From the NCBI RefSeq assembly GCF_004193775.1, contig NC_041012.1, positions 9,941,223 through 10,005,222 of the forward strand: 64,000 bases of DNA, in the 5' to 3' direction. The DNA comes from Glycine soja. Its lineage: Eukaryota; Streptophyta; Magnoliopsida; Fabales; Fabaceae. Of this stretch, positions 14,041 to 25,994 are shown piece by piece. Each line of letters opens with the position of its first letter. The first letter of the stretch is position 1. Position numbers and translations under genes: made by a program. The notes beneath the pieces are model-generated. The model was not told where the DNA came from. It made no database searches and saw only the letters and a list, made by a program, of their open reading frames with translations.

Positions 14041-14674
14041 GAAGCCAAATTATACAGAGTTTTAAACTTGCAGAAAACCAATTCAATAGTATATATGCCA
14101 AAAAATAAATAAAGCTATGACACTAAAAATCAAACTTTAAAAGTATAGGGACCAAAACCATAATAGAGGAAAATTATAGTGACAAAAAATATATTAGAAT
14201 CAAATACATATATGACTAAAAGCCTAAGACAATCCCAATACAATATTCCTTCCAATGGTTAAATATCTTCACTGGGAGTGTTAGATGTATCACTTGATAA
14301 TTTTTCAGAATGCTAAGTCCTCTGACTCAAACAAAATTGTTTCCCCTTAGGGATACCTATTGTCTAGACTAAATGTTAATAATTTAACAACTCTTTCTCT
14401 TGGAATGGAGTGACCATTGATAGGCATAAAAGAACTGCACTTGATGTTGAGAATTGTATCTCGCCTAATTGAAAATGGATTTATTCCTACCTTGTGAGAT
14501 GCAATCACACCTGCCAGATACATGGCATGGCACCACTATGTTAAGGAATTTGTATCTTTTTCTCCCATAAAAAAATAAGTCCCTTGATGCATTTCATAGG
14601 TTAATGGAAAATAAAAAGGTGTAGAAGAAATGCATTTAAAGGTGATAAACTATATAACAAGTGTTTGCAATTTA

Positions 14675-14920
14675 GCGCTTGTACTTAGGTGATTGCCTAT
14701 ATTTGTCTAACTTTTGCAACCATTCTTCATGTGAGAAAGGAGGGAGAGTATCAGTGAATTTCTAATCAGTCGTTGAAAGACCAGATCGACTGAGTCTTGT
14801 TAAAACCCTAAGCACCACCATGTTGAACACCTATGTCACTAACCCAACGAGCTATATTTCAACCAATTTCTGAGCATGAGAACCCCACTCACCAATAACT
14901 TCAATCATTCCTTTTGTTCA
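14675..14920 (-). pseudogene. COX15 (heme A synthase) pseudogene fragment
   Basis: One minus-strand frame reads continuously as part of COX15, the mitochondrial inner-membrane heme A synthase needed for cytochrome c oxidase assembly. Recognisable pieces are MVVLRVLTRLSRSGLSTTD, a stop, KFTDTLPPFSHEEWLQKLDK and YRQSPKYKR. Plant COX15 has the near-identical string VTRLTRSGLSMTDWKFTG followed by LPPLSDEEW. Three in-frame TAG stops occur; at least two sit where the family has Trp (TGG to TAG). A fourth stop (TAA) follows KYKR, where similarity ends. No start, heme-ligand helices or C-terminal half are found, so this is a non-functional fragment. It lies next to the CACTA-like repeats, so capture by a transposon is possible. 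Confidence 0.7.
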
Positions 14921-15949
14921 ACAAAGACCATCTTAGAAAAGTTCCTCATTAGTGGCACATGAACATGATGACCCTAAATAAAAGCATCATTTCCTTAGAA
15001 CTAACTAAACATTCACACTCACATAATAACATCATCAAGGACAGGGAGGGATTAAAAAAGAATAAGAGAATGACATAAAGTGATTGTGAATATATAAAAA
15101 GATCATGACCTCATAAGATCATACGTTTAAAAGGGATACAAATTGAAAATTGAAGAGTACCTATATCAAAAAGTGAGGTAACCTTGGAGATTAGTTGGGA
15201 TCAGAAAGCATGAAAGCAATGGGTAGAAACGGGAGGGGTTAAGAACTTGAAAGGTGTTGAAGAAGAAGAAGAAGAGAAAGGTGTTCCTCTCAGCTTGTGA
15301 ATTCTGCCACATGCTTATTTGTCACACCTTAACACTGACCACATCGTACCCCTCCCGAACATCTCTCTCTCTTTCTCTCCTGCTTCTATAATGCAACTTT
15401 GAGTTTAGGGTTTAATTAAGCTAGATGGAGAGACGCTCTAACAAGAAAGATCTGAGACCAAAATCGGTGCCATTAACGACAGTGTTGAAGACGAGGAAGC
15501 CCTAGAGACTAGCGCAGTTGTCTGCGAGTTTTCGGACGCAATCCAAGCACAAATCTACGATCTCTTTGCTAACTGAAATTAGCGAAAATCAAAATTAGGT
15601 TAGAAATTGAAAAAATAGGCCAAAGAAAATGAAATTGATTGAGAATGTGAGAGGGAGGAACCAGTGCAATGGCCTCTGGTGAAGTTGTTGGCAGCATCTT
15701 CCTTGTCGAAGATGAGTTATTCAGGGTGGAAGAGTTGATGGTAGGTGCCGCAATGGACTTCGTCGATGATTGTGGGTTCGAGATCGACGAAGATGGCACA
15801 ATGGATGATAAGTGTTATGAATATGTAAATAGGGTACTAAAATCGCATAGCAATTATCTATTTTTTCTCTATTTTTACTATGTATTTTGTGTAAAACAAT
15901 AGGAACTTAGCTTCTTCTGAATTTCATCCAGAAGATGGTAAAATTAAGT

Positions 15950-16448
15950 AAATAACACTAATTTTGGTTGTATTTTTGTTGTAGAAAGTAACATAGAAAT
16001 GGAAGAACTTTTAAAGAACTAACAGTCTCACTCTGTGCGAAAGAAGCTGCTTAGTGCTAGGAAGCTTCATTGGAAGACAGTTGTCATGGGCAAGTGCGCT
16101 AAGCACGCAAACTCGCGGCTTAGCATGGATCCACTTGCAATCTAGTTGGAAATGCGCACTTAGCACGAGCATCGCGCTAAGCGCACATACGCGCTATGAT
16201 TGGCTAGCAAAGAGGAACAACCCATATATATGAAAGAAACTTCAGAAGCAGAGGAGGGCTTAACGATGAAGAAACATAAAGAAAAGCATTCCAGTCCATC
16301 ACCAGTGCAAGGAAAATCCATTTATGAAGCTCTAGCTAATACATTTCACTCCATTCTTCTTCTATTAACTCCCCTATATTCTTATCCACCTATATGTACG
16401 CCCCTCATGAGAATGAGAGGCTAAAACTTCACCGTGTTGGGTGCTTTG
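15950..16448. mobile_element. Older LTR fragment interrupted by the solo LTR
   Basis: This segment carries the same kind of 'gctaagcgc / cttagcgcg' words and the phrase 'gaatgagaggctaaa...gttggg' found inside the solo LTR (compare about 16409-16440 with 17012-17042). After removing the solo LTR, the sequence continues at 17801 as '...ctttgtaatccagaactcttt', matching the LTR's own '...taatgtaactcttt'. It is therefore an older, diverged LTR of a related family. Its outer boundaries are not clear. Confidence 0.5.
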
Positions 16449-17800
16449 TGATAACTGCGAAATTTGAGTTAATTTAATAGTCAATTTTGCCTAAGAATGT
16501 TTACAATTTCTTTACTTTATTGTTATTTTAATGAAATAATGTAGAAATTAATATCTTTGCAATTTTTTATCAGCAGAAGTTAAAAGAAGAAGATTTTAAG
16601 TGCTTTAGAGGAAAATTAATGCAAAAATTGAAAGAAAAAGCCTTAAAGAAAAGTTGAAGATTGAGACAACTCGCTTAGCTCATAAGACAGGTCCAGCGCG
16701 TCTCCTCGCTTAGCGGCCAGCTCACACTTAGCGCGAAAAAGGCCCATGAAGAAGCCCAAAGTCGCGCTTAGCACGAAAATCAACACTAAGTGTGAAATCG
16801 CGTGAAAATTAAGCTACCTTAGACCTATAAAAGGAATAGGACAAAGGGGATACACACCAACACCTACACATCGGGACACAGAGACTCAGAGCTCTCTAAT
16901 GAATACATCCTAAGCCTGAGCATCTCTAATAGGGAAAACTCTTTTTCTATGTCCATTATCCCCTTCTCTTCTTCTATCCACATCAGCCCCTAAAGTGTAA
17001 AGCCTCTCATGACAATGAGAGGCTAAACTCCCACTGTTGGGAGTCTCGCAGGCCAACTCTTGTAATGTAACTCTTTCTTATTATTTATTTAATGCAATCT
17101 TGTTTGTATTGCTCTTTTCTATGCTTAATTGTTTATTATGGTCTGGCCATCCATATAGTGTTTAAGGAATAATGCATTGAAAAATGGTTATTTTCTAAAG
17201 AGCTAGGAAATGATATCTAAAAGAAATCATTGCTAGAAATAGATTGATATTCGTTTAGTCTATTTCATACATCTTTAATCTTAATACGATTTATTATTTT
17301 TTTTCTTTGCAAAGAAATTTGGGAGAAAAGATTAGATAAAGTAGGCTCTCCATGCGGGAAACCAAAGATAGAATGTCTTAGTAGATGTGGGTGAAAACAG
17401 GGATATGATTAGATAAAGAAAATCATTAACATTGCATTACAAATAATTTTAGCATGCCAGGTCCCAACACATTTGTATTCTGAATTATCTTTTTATCATC
17501 ACTTTTATCTTTTACTCTTCTTATCTTTACATCTCTTACCTATTTTATCTTCTATCTTTTTTTTCTTTAAATCTCTTATCTTTTTAAATTTTTATCTTAT
17601 CTCCTAATCTTCTATTTTAAATTTCTTATCCTTCTTTTCTCTTACTTTCTTTAAATTTTAAATTTAAATTCCTTTTCTCTTGTTTGTAAATTGGATTTGC
17701 ATCAATCTAAGTACAAACAAAGTCCATGTGAATTCGACTCTTGAACTTTCGAGTACTTTATTATTTGAGACAATTTGATGTACTTGCCAATGAGTTAACA
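16449..17800 (+). mobile_element. Solo LTR of a soybean-type LTR retrotransposon, 5-bp TSD
   Basis: The element begins TGATAACTGCG and ends GAGTTAACA, 1352 bases with the TG...CA termini of LTRs. It is flanked by an identical 5-base target duplication CTTTG (16444-16448 and 17801-17805). No internal retroviral domain or second LTR is present, so it is a solo LTR left by recombination between two LTRs. Internal features are 'gcttagcgcg' type words and a TATA-like 'cctataaaagg' at about 16824, which would be the LTR promoter. The exact duplication indicates a fairly recent insertion. Confidence 0.88.
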
Positions 17801-19620
17801 CTTTGTAATCCAGAACTCTTTAAGTACAAATATAGTGACAATTATGATTATATTTTAAAGGTTTATGAAAAAAATGGAAGGATAATTTAAGAATAAGAAA
17901 TGTGTATACTAAAAGAGGTAATTATATTTATTAACATTTATAATTGATGATATAAAATTATTTAAAAGTTCTTTAATAATAATAATTAATTAATTAATTA
18001 AATACTTATAATTCACGTTAAGTAACATGTTAATGAAAAAACTTGGCATTATTTATTTAGCATTTTGGAAAGTAAAAATGAACTGTGCCTGCATTATATT
18101 GTGGTTATTTGATGATAGAACATTTTCCACTCTAGTCCAATTTGACCTGCTCTTAAAAAAAAATTAACTACACCAACCCTCTTGCAAAAAGAAAAACATT
18201 CTCCAGAGTGCCACAACCGACCAGAATCTTCGCACATGAGCCCCTCGGTTCATGTTTTAAAGTTGGTTAAACAATTTAGTCTCATAGTGATATTATATTT
18301 CATTTTAGTTTTCATTGGAAAATTTATAAATGGGTGATTATTGTTTATTGTTGGGGCTGGAAAATGGAAATCTTACTCTTTGAAGATGATAATAAGGGTG
18401 TAGCTGATAAGTTACGAAGTAGAACCCAAGACCACTCTGTGTTAGGATCCTTGTTAGAGGGATGTAGTAGGTTGTTGAACCAAAATCCATCTTATTGTGT
18501 TGGTTTTTATTAAGAGATAAATCAATGATATTGCCCATGAGTTTGCTAAGACGGTTCCATCTTTGTCCAGTCTCAGTATTTTGTATCATGTACAGCTTTC
18601 TACTGAACATATGATCATGAATGAAATGATATGAGTAACTTCCCATAAAATTTTTAAAAAAAACTATAACTATTAGCGTTACAACAGTTAGTTAAATTTA
18701 TGGCAACTTTTTTTTTTATTGAATTTCCTATATAAAATTAACTTATAATTCATTTTAGTTTTCATATAAGAAAATTATAAATTTTGGTCCAGTGCCCGAC
18801 ACACCTTTTTTTTATATAAAAAAAGTCTCTATAATGTTATGGGAAGACTAATTTATAAACTTATTTTCAAATAAGAATTAAAACTATAGAATATTTATAT
18901 AGAGACTAAACAAAAAAAGTGTGAAATATAAAAATAAAATTCTTAATTTAACCCTTACGTGTGTGAGGGAGCATTACATAGAATCAGTTTTTCACAGATC
19001 ACCTACTCTTTTGTATTTCATGTCAATTCAAAGGTTAGTCATGTCTAATGATTAAAGAATTAAAATAAATAAAAAGATTTATTAATTTTTATTTTTGAAT
19101 TCTTTAATTAATCATTTTAGAATTATGGTTATATATAAGGAAAACAGTGTCTTATGTGAAAGCTTAAAATCTAAGATAAATCTATCTAAACCTTAAAATT
19201 AAAATAAAAAGATGAAACTAAAATTAATTAAAACAACACTCTCATCTTTTGGAGTCTCATAAAATATGGCTGTATATAACACACAAGTATTTTGGATTAT
19301 TATATGATATTGATAGGAACTATCATTAATTATATTAAAATTTAAAATTGAAATTTTACTTTTATTTATATATATAAAAGAGATTAAATTTTAGAAAGAT
19401 TAAATCCTTTATCGTACAACTAAAACTAATACATCAAGATTAGATTTAATTAAAATAATTTTAACTATCCACGTGATTATAGTACTGTTCAGATTAACAG
19501 TTGTACTCTTGTTAGATATGCTCGATGTGTGTGTGTCTACTTGTCTGAGATACATGTAAGATTTTCGTTTACTTTTCTATGCATAGGTGCACATTTCAAT
19601 GCTTCTGCTTAGTGCTTTCA
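17801..19620. other. Intergenic region upstream of the MCTP gene
   Basis: Contains the remainder of the older LTR fragment, then AT-rich DNA. No gene is supported. A perfect CACGTG G-box core occurs at 19470-19475 (in CCACGTGA), about 550 bases before the MCTP start codon. Confidence 0.4.
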
Positions 19621-19805
19621 CCTTGAGGAAGGAAGCCACCCACAACCACAACCAGTGACGCTTGAGGTTAGTGATAAGTCACTGTTGTATGTGCGTGAAC
19701 TTCAAAGAACACACGCGGCTCTTTCATTTTCATTTTCAAATAGTATTTGGTTTGAGTAGTTGTGCAAACTTTCTCTCTCTTCAGTGATCGTAGTAGTTGA
19801 AGCAG

Positions 19806-19998
19806 GTGAATGACCGTTTCTTAATTTCTTTGACTTTCCTTTACTTGAACTTTTTATATATCTTGCTGTGTTTACTTGTATTAATTTCTATATAGTTTCA
19901 TATTTAGTGATGATGTTCAGCTTGAGCAAGATCTGATCACTGAATAAAGATTGAACATTTTGTTCATAATTTCTATGTTTTGTTTCAAACTGATGCAG
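19806..19998 (+). other. Probable 5' UTR intron of the MCTP gene
   Basis: The sequence ..gaagcag/gtgaatgacc.. (donor at 19806) and ..actgatgcag/ttaactg.. (acceptor ending at 19998) forms a good GT-AG intron of 193 bases between transcribed leader and start codon. The interior is T-rich as in plant introns. A leader intron upstream of an intronless coding region is inferred from splice consensus only. Confidence 0.6.
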
Positions 19999-20027
19999 TT
20001 AACTGATAACTCTCTTTAGAGAAGAAA

Positions 20028-22361
20028 ATGCAGAAGGCACCACTTGCACATTCCAATGAGTTTGCCTTGAAGGAGACCTCTCCCAAGATTGGTGCAGGGG
20101 CAGTAACAAGAGACAAGCTATCATGCACCTATGACCTTGTTGAACAGATGCAGTATCTCTATGTTCGTGTGGTCAAAGCCAAGGATTTACCTTCAAAAGA
20201 TGTCACTGGAAGTCTCGATCCCTATGTTGAAGTGAAGCTTGGAAACTACAAGGGACTCACCAAGCACTTTGAGAAGAAGTCCAACCCTGAGTGGAATCAG
20301 GTCTTTGCATTCTCCAAAGACCGGATTCAAGCCTCGGTGTTGGAGGTTATTGTCAAGGATAAGGATGTTATTTCAGATGATTTTGTAGGGAGGATGTGGT
20401 TTGATCTCAATGAGATCCCAAAACGTGTTCCCCCAGATAGTCCATTGGCTCCACAATGGTACAGATTGGAAGATCGAAAGGGCGAAAAGGTGAAAGGAGA
20501 GATAATGCTTGCAGTTTGGATGGGGACTCAAGCAGATGAGGCATTTCCTGATTCTTGGCATTCTGATGCAGCAATGGTTGGCTCTGAAGCAGTTTCAAAC
20601 ATAAGGTCAAAAGTTTACCTCTCTCCCAAGCTTTGGTATGTCAGGGTCAATGTGATTGAAGCACAGGACTTGATACCAGGTGATAAAACCCGGTTTCCTG
20701 AAGTTTATGTGAAGATTAATCTAGGAAACCAGTTTTTAAGGACTAGAGTGTCTCAAAGTAAGACCATGAATCCCATGTGGAATGAGGACTTGATGTTGGT
20801 TGCTGCTGAGCCTTTTGAGGAGCCTTTGATTCTGAGTGTGGAAGACAGGCTTGGACCAAACAAAGATGAAGTATTGGGAAGGTGTGTGATCCCTTTGCAG
20901 ATTGTGCAACGGAGGCTGGACCATAAGCCTGTGAACACTAGGTGGTTTAATCTTGAGAAGCATGTGGTTGTTGAAGGGGAAAAAAAGGAGATTAAATTTG
21001 CAAGCAGGATACATTTGAGGATGTGTTTGGATGGTGGTTTCCATGTGTTGGATGAATCAACTCATTATAGTAGTGATCTTAGGCCAACTGCTAAGCAATT
21101 ATGGAAGCCTAACATTGGAATTCTAGAAGTGGGGATTATAAGTGCACAAGGGCTTATGCCAATGAAAACAAGAGATGGTAGAGGAACCACAGATGCTTAT
21201 TGTGTGGCAAAATATGGACAAAAGTGGATCCGCACTAGGACTCTTGTGGATAGCTTTACTCCAAAGTGGAATGAGCAGTACACTTGGGAAGTGTTTGATC
21301 CATGTACTGTTATTACCATAGGGGTCTTTGACAACGGTCATATACAAGGAGGAGGAGAGAAAGGTGGTGGTGGATCAAAGGATTCTAGGATAGGGAAAGT
21401 GAGAATTAGGCTATCCACACTTGAAGCTGATAGAGTTTACACACACTCATATCCTCTTTTAGCACTTCACACTTCAGGTGTGAAGAAAACAGGAGAACTG
21501 CAATTGGCTGTGAGGTTCACTAACTCATCTTTCATCAACATGTTGTATTTGTATTCCCAGCCTTTGTTGCCAAAGATGCACTACATCCATCCTCTATCTG
21601 TGATTCAGCTAGACAGTCTGAGGCATCAGGCGATGCAGATTGTATCAATGAGGTTGAGTAGAGCTGAGCCACCCCTAAGCAAAGAGGTTGTAGAATACAT
21701 GCTTGATGTGGATTCACACATGTGGAGTATGAGAAGGAGCAAGGCTAATTTCTTCAGGATAATGAAAGTTCTAAGTGGTTTGGTAGCATTTGGAAGGTGG
21801 TTTGATCAGATATGCAATTGGAAAAACCCCATCACCACCATACTAATTCATGTCCTTTTCATAATATTGGTTCTCTACCCTGAGCTAATACTCCCCACAA
21901 TCTTCTTGTACCTGTTCTTGATTGGAATTTGGAACTTCAGATGGAGGCCTAGACACCCTCCACACATGGACACTAGACTGTCTCATGCTGATGCTGCTCA
22001 TCCTGATGAACTGGATGAAGAGTTCGACACATTCCCAACTTCGCGGTCATCGGATATCGTTAGGATGAGATACGATCGTTTGAGAAGCATTGCAGGGAGA
22101 GTCCAAAGTGTTGTAGGTGACTTAGGTACACAAGGAGAAAGGTTCCAAAGTCTGCTAAGTTGGAGAGATCCAAGGGCTACCACACTCTTCGTCACATTCT
22201 GTTTCGTTGCTGCTATAGTTCTCTATGTTACTCCTTTTCAGGTTGTGTCACTTCTCATTGGCTTCTTTATGCTAAGGCACCCCAGATTCCGCCACAAACT
22301 TCCATCAGTTCCTCTCAATTTCTTTAGGAGGTTGCCTGCTAGATCAGACAGCATGTTGTAA
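20028..22361 (+). CDS. MCTP / FTIP1-like multiple C2 and transmembrane region protein, intact, 777 aa
   Basis: MCTPs are ER proteins, many at plasmodesmata, that tether ER to the plasma membrane; FTIP1 and relatives help transport FT or other regulators. The single-exon frame has all family parts: C2A (about 43-147, LDPYVEVKLGNYKG and VKDKD), C2B (about 203-307, MNPMWNEDLMLVAAEPFEEP), C2C (about 364-478, GTTDAYCVAKYGQKW and FTPKWNEQYTW), then the phosphoribosyltransferase-C-type end (about 605-777) with a hydrophobic pair at 602-636 and another segment at 717-747. C2A keeps the usual acidic loop residues (D58, D64, D111, D113). In C2B the DPYV position reads PEVYV, so calcium binding there may be weakened. 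The start MQKAPL and the SCTYDLVEQMQYLYVRVVKA string match the MCTP3/4-like clade. The length is normal for the family; no damage seen. Confidence 0.96.
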   Translation: MQKAPLAHSNEFALKETSPKIGAGAVTRDKLSCTYDLVEQMQYLYVRVVKAKDLPSKDVTGSLDPYVEVKLGNYKGLTKHFEKKSNPEWNQVFAFSKDRIQASVLEVIVKDKDVISDDFVGRMWFDLNEIPKRVPPDSPLAPQWYRLEDRKGEKVKGEIMLAVWMGTQADEAFPDSWHSDAAMVGSEAVSNIRSKVYLSPKLWYVRVNVIEAQDLIPGDKTRFPEVYVKINLGNQFLRTRVSQSKTMNPMWNEDLMLVAAEPFEEPLILSVEDRLGPNKDEVLGRCVIPLQIVQRRLDHKPVNTRWFNLEKHVVVEGEKKEIKFASRIHLRMCLDGGFHVLDESTHYSSDLRPTAKQLWKPNIGILEVGIISAQGLMPMKTRDGRGTTDAYCVAKYGQKWIRTRTLVDSFTPKWNEQYTWEVFDPCTVITIGVFDNGHIQGGGEKGGGGSKDSRIGKVRIRLSTLEADRVYTHSYPLLALHTSGVKKTGELQLAVRFTNSSFINMLYLYSQPLLPKMHYIHPLSVIQLDSLRHQAMQIVSMRLSRAEPPLSKEVVEYMLDVDSHMWSMRRSKANFFRIMKVLSGLVAFGRWFDQICNWKNPITTILIHVLFIILVLYPELILPTIFLYLFLIGIWNFRWRPRHPPHMDTRLSHADAAHPDELDEEFDTFPTSRSSDIVRMRYDRLRSIAGRVQSVVGDLGTQGERFQSLLSWRDPRATTLFVTFCFVAAIVLYVTPFQVVSLLIGFFMLRHPRFRHKLPSVPLNFFRRLPARSDSML

Positions 22362-23789
22362 GCTAAACTTAATTGCTCCTTTTGTCATGAACTTGGTTTA
22401 GATAAATCTTCATAAAGTGGGAATATTCATGATGTTGCCGTTATGTTCATTTGTATTCAGTTATTAACAATGAATCTTCATTAGTACCAACTTTCATTTT
22501 TTGTATCACTATATAACTGTCACTAGTGTAAGATTAAAATAGCGCTGGTGGCTATATTGCAAACCAAAAGGAACGTTTTTCAGGATTAGCTTTGTCTTTT
22601 TTTTTTTTACTTTTAACGGTTGTTGTTGCAAAACCATAGACAAATTGAATTTGTGATGATCACTATCTAAATCTTTTTCCATCTCAAACACTTGGCAAAT
22701 ATAAGTATACTTTTTTTCTTCTTCTTTTCATACAATTTTTGTTGGCTATACATTCAATACTGGAACATGTGTTGTTTGATGACAATTGAGAAACATAATG
22801 TAATGAGAGTCATGGACATGGCCATATATGCATGCTCCTTTTACTTCATGAAAATATAAAGCATGAGAAACCATGGTGTGAATGCAATGAATATAGCGGG
22901 CCTACTTGTGTCAAGTGCCGACACTGAATCTATGCAAAATGGCATGACATCCATTGTATTGTTGTGAGTAAACTAATGTGAAATTGTTCGTTTATTGTAG
23001 AAATGTCATTTTCATGAAAAGGTAATAATGATGTGGATCTATTTTATTACACGCGCGATATTTAAATTGAGTCACCGAAAAGGAAGCCACAAGTTCACCC
23101 TGACTGCTCAAAATTTTGGGACCCTAGTATTTGATTAGCTTAAGTTAGTTTGATCAAATAATTTTATTTGGCACGCAAGTTTATTCTAGTACTTTTTAAC
23201 GTATTTTTATAAATTACTTCAAATAGTTTGTAAAAATAAGTTAGCTTTTTTCATTTTTATCTTCATTAATTTACTTGAATTTTTTTTAAAATTTTTTTAA
23301 TTAAATAACTAATTATATCCTTTTCTGTCATTTTAAATTTATAAGTTAATTTTATCAAATACTTTCAATTTAGTGGGCTAGCTTATAAGTTTTTAGTTTT
23401 TTTAAACTAACTTGTAAGTTAGTTTTACTAAACGCACATGATCATATATTTCATTTTAAAAACCCACAACAAATGGTTAACCAAATAATGGATCAAAATT
23501 GATCAATTTTAAAAATTGGGAGATTAAATTCTCACAATTAAAAAGATCAAAATTGTTATTAAACTTTTTTTTTACCATTCATTTTATTTCTCTTTTTATT
23601 TATTCCACATTTTTCTCTTTTCATTCTCTCTTCTAAAAAAAAATGTAAGAAACATGCCTGGGTGTAGAATTTCTCCCTTTGGTGTTAATCATATGACTAA
23701 ATGAAAAATGTTATTATTTACATTTTTACAATAATCTTCACAATAAGGAAGTAGATATGAAAATGAGAGAGAGAGAGAGAGAGAGAGAA

Positions 23790-24960
23790 ATATGGGATAA
23801 AATAAATAATATGATTGAGAAAAAAGTATTAAAAAATAAATTAGAAATAAGAATGTTCTAAATAAATATCATTTTGTTGTGAAAAAGAAAATCAATATTC
23901 ATGTGCCCACATCTGTTTTCGTGTCTCAAACAAAATTATGAAGAAGACATGTTAGAAGAAAAAAAATCATCACGCTGACCTAAAAAAACATATCATTAAG
24001 CTTAACTACAACATTGATAACGATTTTTTACTACAACATTGACCTAAAAGAAGGAAATGAAAATTAATAAAAGAAAGGGTCCAACAAAAATAATCGGAAC
24101 AATGAATATGATTGAGAAAAATAATAATAAGAAAATGTAAATTAGAAATAACGTTATTGCAAATAAATATTCATCTTGATGGCTAACCTGAAAAAAAAGT
24201 ATCATCAAGTGATAACTATCCATTTTTTAACTACACCGTGGTATAAAAGGAGGAAATAAAAATTAAAAAAGAATTGGTCCAACGACAATCATTAAACAAT
24301 AAATAATATGATTGAGAAAAAAAAAGTATTAAGAAAATGTAAGCTAGAAATGCGAAAATAGCCACCCACTTGTAGTGACATATTTTGTTTTTGAATTGCA
24401 TAAACTCGAGGTCTAAAAACCTTTTGGGAAACATAAAAGAGCTACATCAGCTAGAATAGCAAACATAATATATTGAGGAGGAACCTCAAAAATCTGAAAT
24501 GGAATGAAAGTCACAATAACTTGCTTAGCCAAAGCTTTGGCGATTTGATTAGCTTCACGAAATATGTGAGTTCATGAGATATGTATTATAGGATTGTTAT
24601 AACTTTATACTAATATGGAGTAATAATTTTTTATTAGTCGATAGTGTAAGATTTTATGGGAAAGAACATAATCATTAAACTCATCATAAATAACACTATT
24701 CTAGAAAAAATATATTCATTTTGATGCCGTGTGAATACCATTACGTTGACAAAGAAAACATATCGTTAAGCTTACTCACAACATTTATAAAGACCGACCA
24801 TAAAAAAAAAAAAAACATTGATAACGACCGTAAAAAAAAAATACAACATTGATAACGAATTGATTCATTTTTTAACTATACCGTGTGGATCGGAGGGGAA
24901 AAAAAATTAAAAATAGAAACGCTCCAACGACAACAATCATCGGAATTTCCGCTGTTAATC
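23790..24960. repeat. Degenerate repeat cluster, three to four copies
   Basis: The phrase 'aatatgattgagaaaaa' recurs at about 23808, 24107 and 24306, each followed by an A-rich stretch and 'ttagaaata' or 'ctagaaatg'. A second phrase 'ttaactacaccgtg..ggagg..aaaaattaaaaa..' recurs at about 24220-24290 and 24870-24930, and the block 'caacattgataacga' recurs at about 24009, 24813 and 24845. The copies are diverged and irregularly spaced, as expected of old local duplications. No coding potential. Confidence 0.6.
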
Positions 24961-25689
24961 TATCGTACTCCCCAGTCAAGAAGCAATTTGCGGAGATTCG
25001 TATCTTTTAAATTAGCATAATCCCTGTTCAACACTATTCCGCTTCCGCATATGAACACTAGTTAATGTCATTTTTTGTGTGTTTTGTGAACCCGGCCGTC
25101 GTGTTTGATTATGTTGGTGAAAATATTTCAGTTAATTTTTTTTATTAATTGAAAATTTTGTTCGACAGTTTGATATATATATGAATTTTTTTTAGTAATT
25201 TTTGTTATTTTTAATTAATAATATAAAATATGTTTCAAAGAATGTGTAAAAAAAAAATCAAAGGGTGCAAGGTTCCACTGTTTATATGTGATGAGAATCA
25301 TTTATTTAAAAATTTATGTTCAATTTTTTTCATGTGTAAAATTCTCTTGAAGATTAGTGAGAATCACATACTGTAGATGATATTAGTGTCTCACTCAGTG
25401 TGTTGGGAACATTCCTGACTTCTGAACCCAAGAAAAAAAAGTGTTAGTAGGTAGAGTTGAGCTAGAAATGTTATTACATGGATGAGTAAGCTCAAATTCA
25501 AATTGTTAGCATGCAGATGGATTCTTTAAAAGTGTTACTGTTATTAGCATGACGCTGAAGAATCAAAATGAGAATATCTCCTGATTCTATGTTGAATTTA
25601 TCCTTGACAGAAAGTGATGGTATTCTGGGACTCATCGAAACTGGATGAACAATATCATCATCATCATCATCAGAAAGTGAAACACTTGG

Positions 25690-25990
25690 TTTGAAAAAGA
25701 GCTTTTTTTCATTTTTTGGTGTGTAATATTTCTTAACTTCCTTTTGGAAACTTGTCTTGTCATTTTGGTGGAATTTCTCAGTCATTACCAGACTATTCTA
25801 AATGCTGAAAGTCTATTCTAAATTCTACCAGACAAGTATATATGCTCAGACTGGTCTGGAACTTTTTTGTTTTTTGGTGTGTAATATTTCATACTTTCCT
25901 TGTGGAAACTGCTCTTGTCATTTGTTGGTGTTTCTTAGCCATTCAGTTTAATTTTCTATATGATTATTCTAAATGCTGAAAGACTATGTT
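25690..25990. repeat. Diverged tandem duplication, about 160-base period
   Basis: The string 'tttttggtgtgtaatatttc' occurs at about 25715 and 25872. Both copies continue with a similar 'cttccttttggaaacttgtcttgtcatttt' type run and end in 'tattctaaatgctgaaag'. The left copy overlaps a spurious minus-strand frame. Confidence 0.65.
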
Positions 25991-25994
25991 GGGA

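Noticed and set aside
15669..15902. Plus-strand acidic frame and an overlapping minus-strand Ser-rich frame at 15569-15799
   Set aside because: Considered as a captured exon; the acidic sequence has no family hallmark I can name and no supported neighbours.
18338..18646. Minus-strand frame of 102 codons
   Set aside because: No known domain, no flanking exons; likely chance.
25498..25785. Minus-strand frame with an Asp run
   Set aside because: The Asp run comes from a (CAT/ATC)n microsatellite and part of the frame belongs to a tandem duplication.
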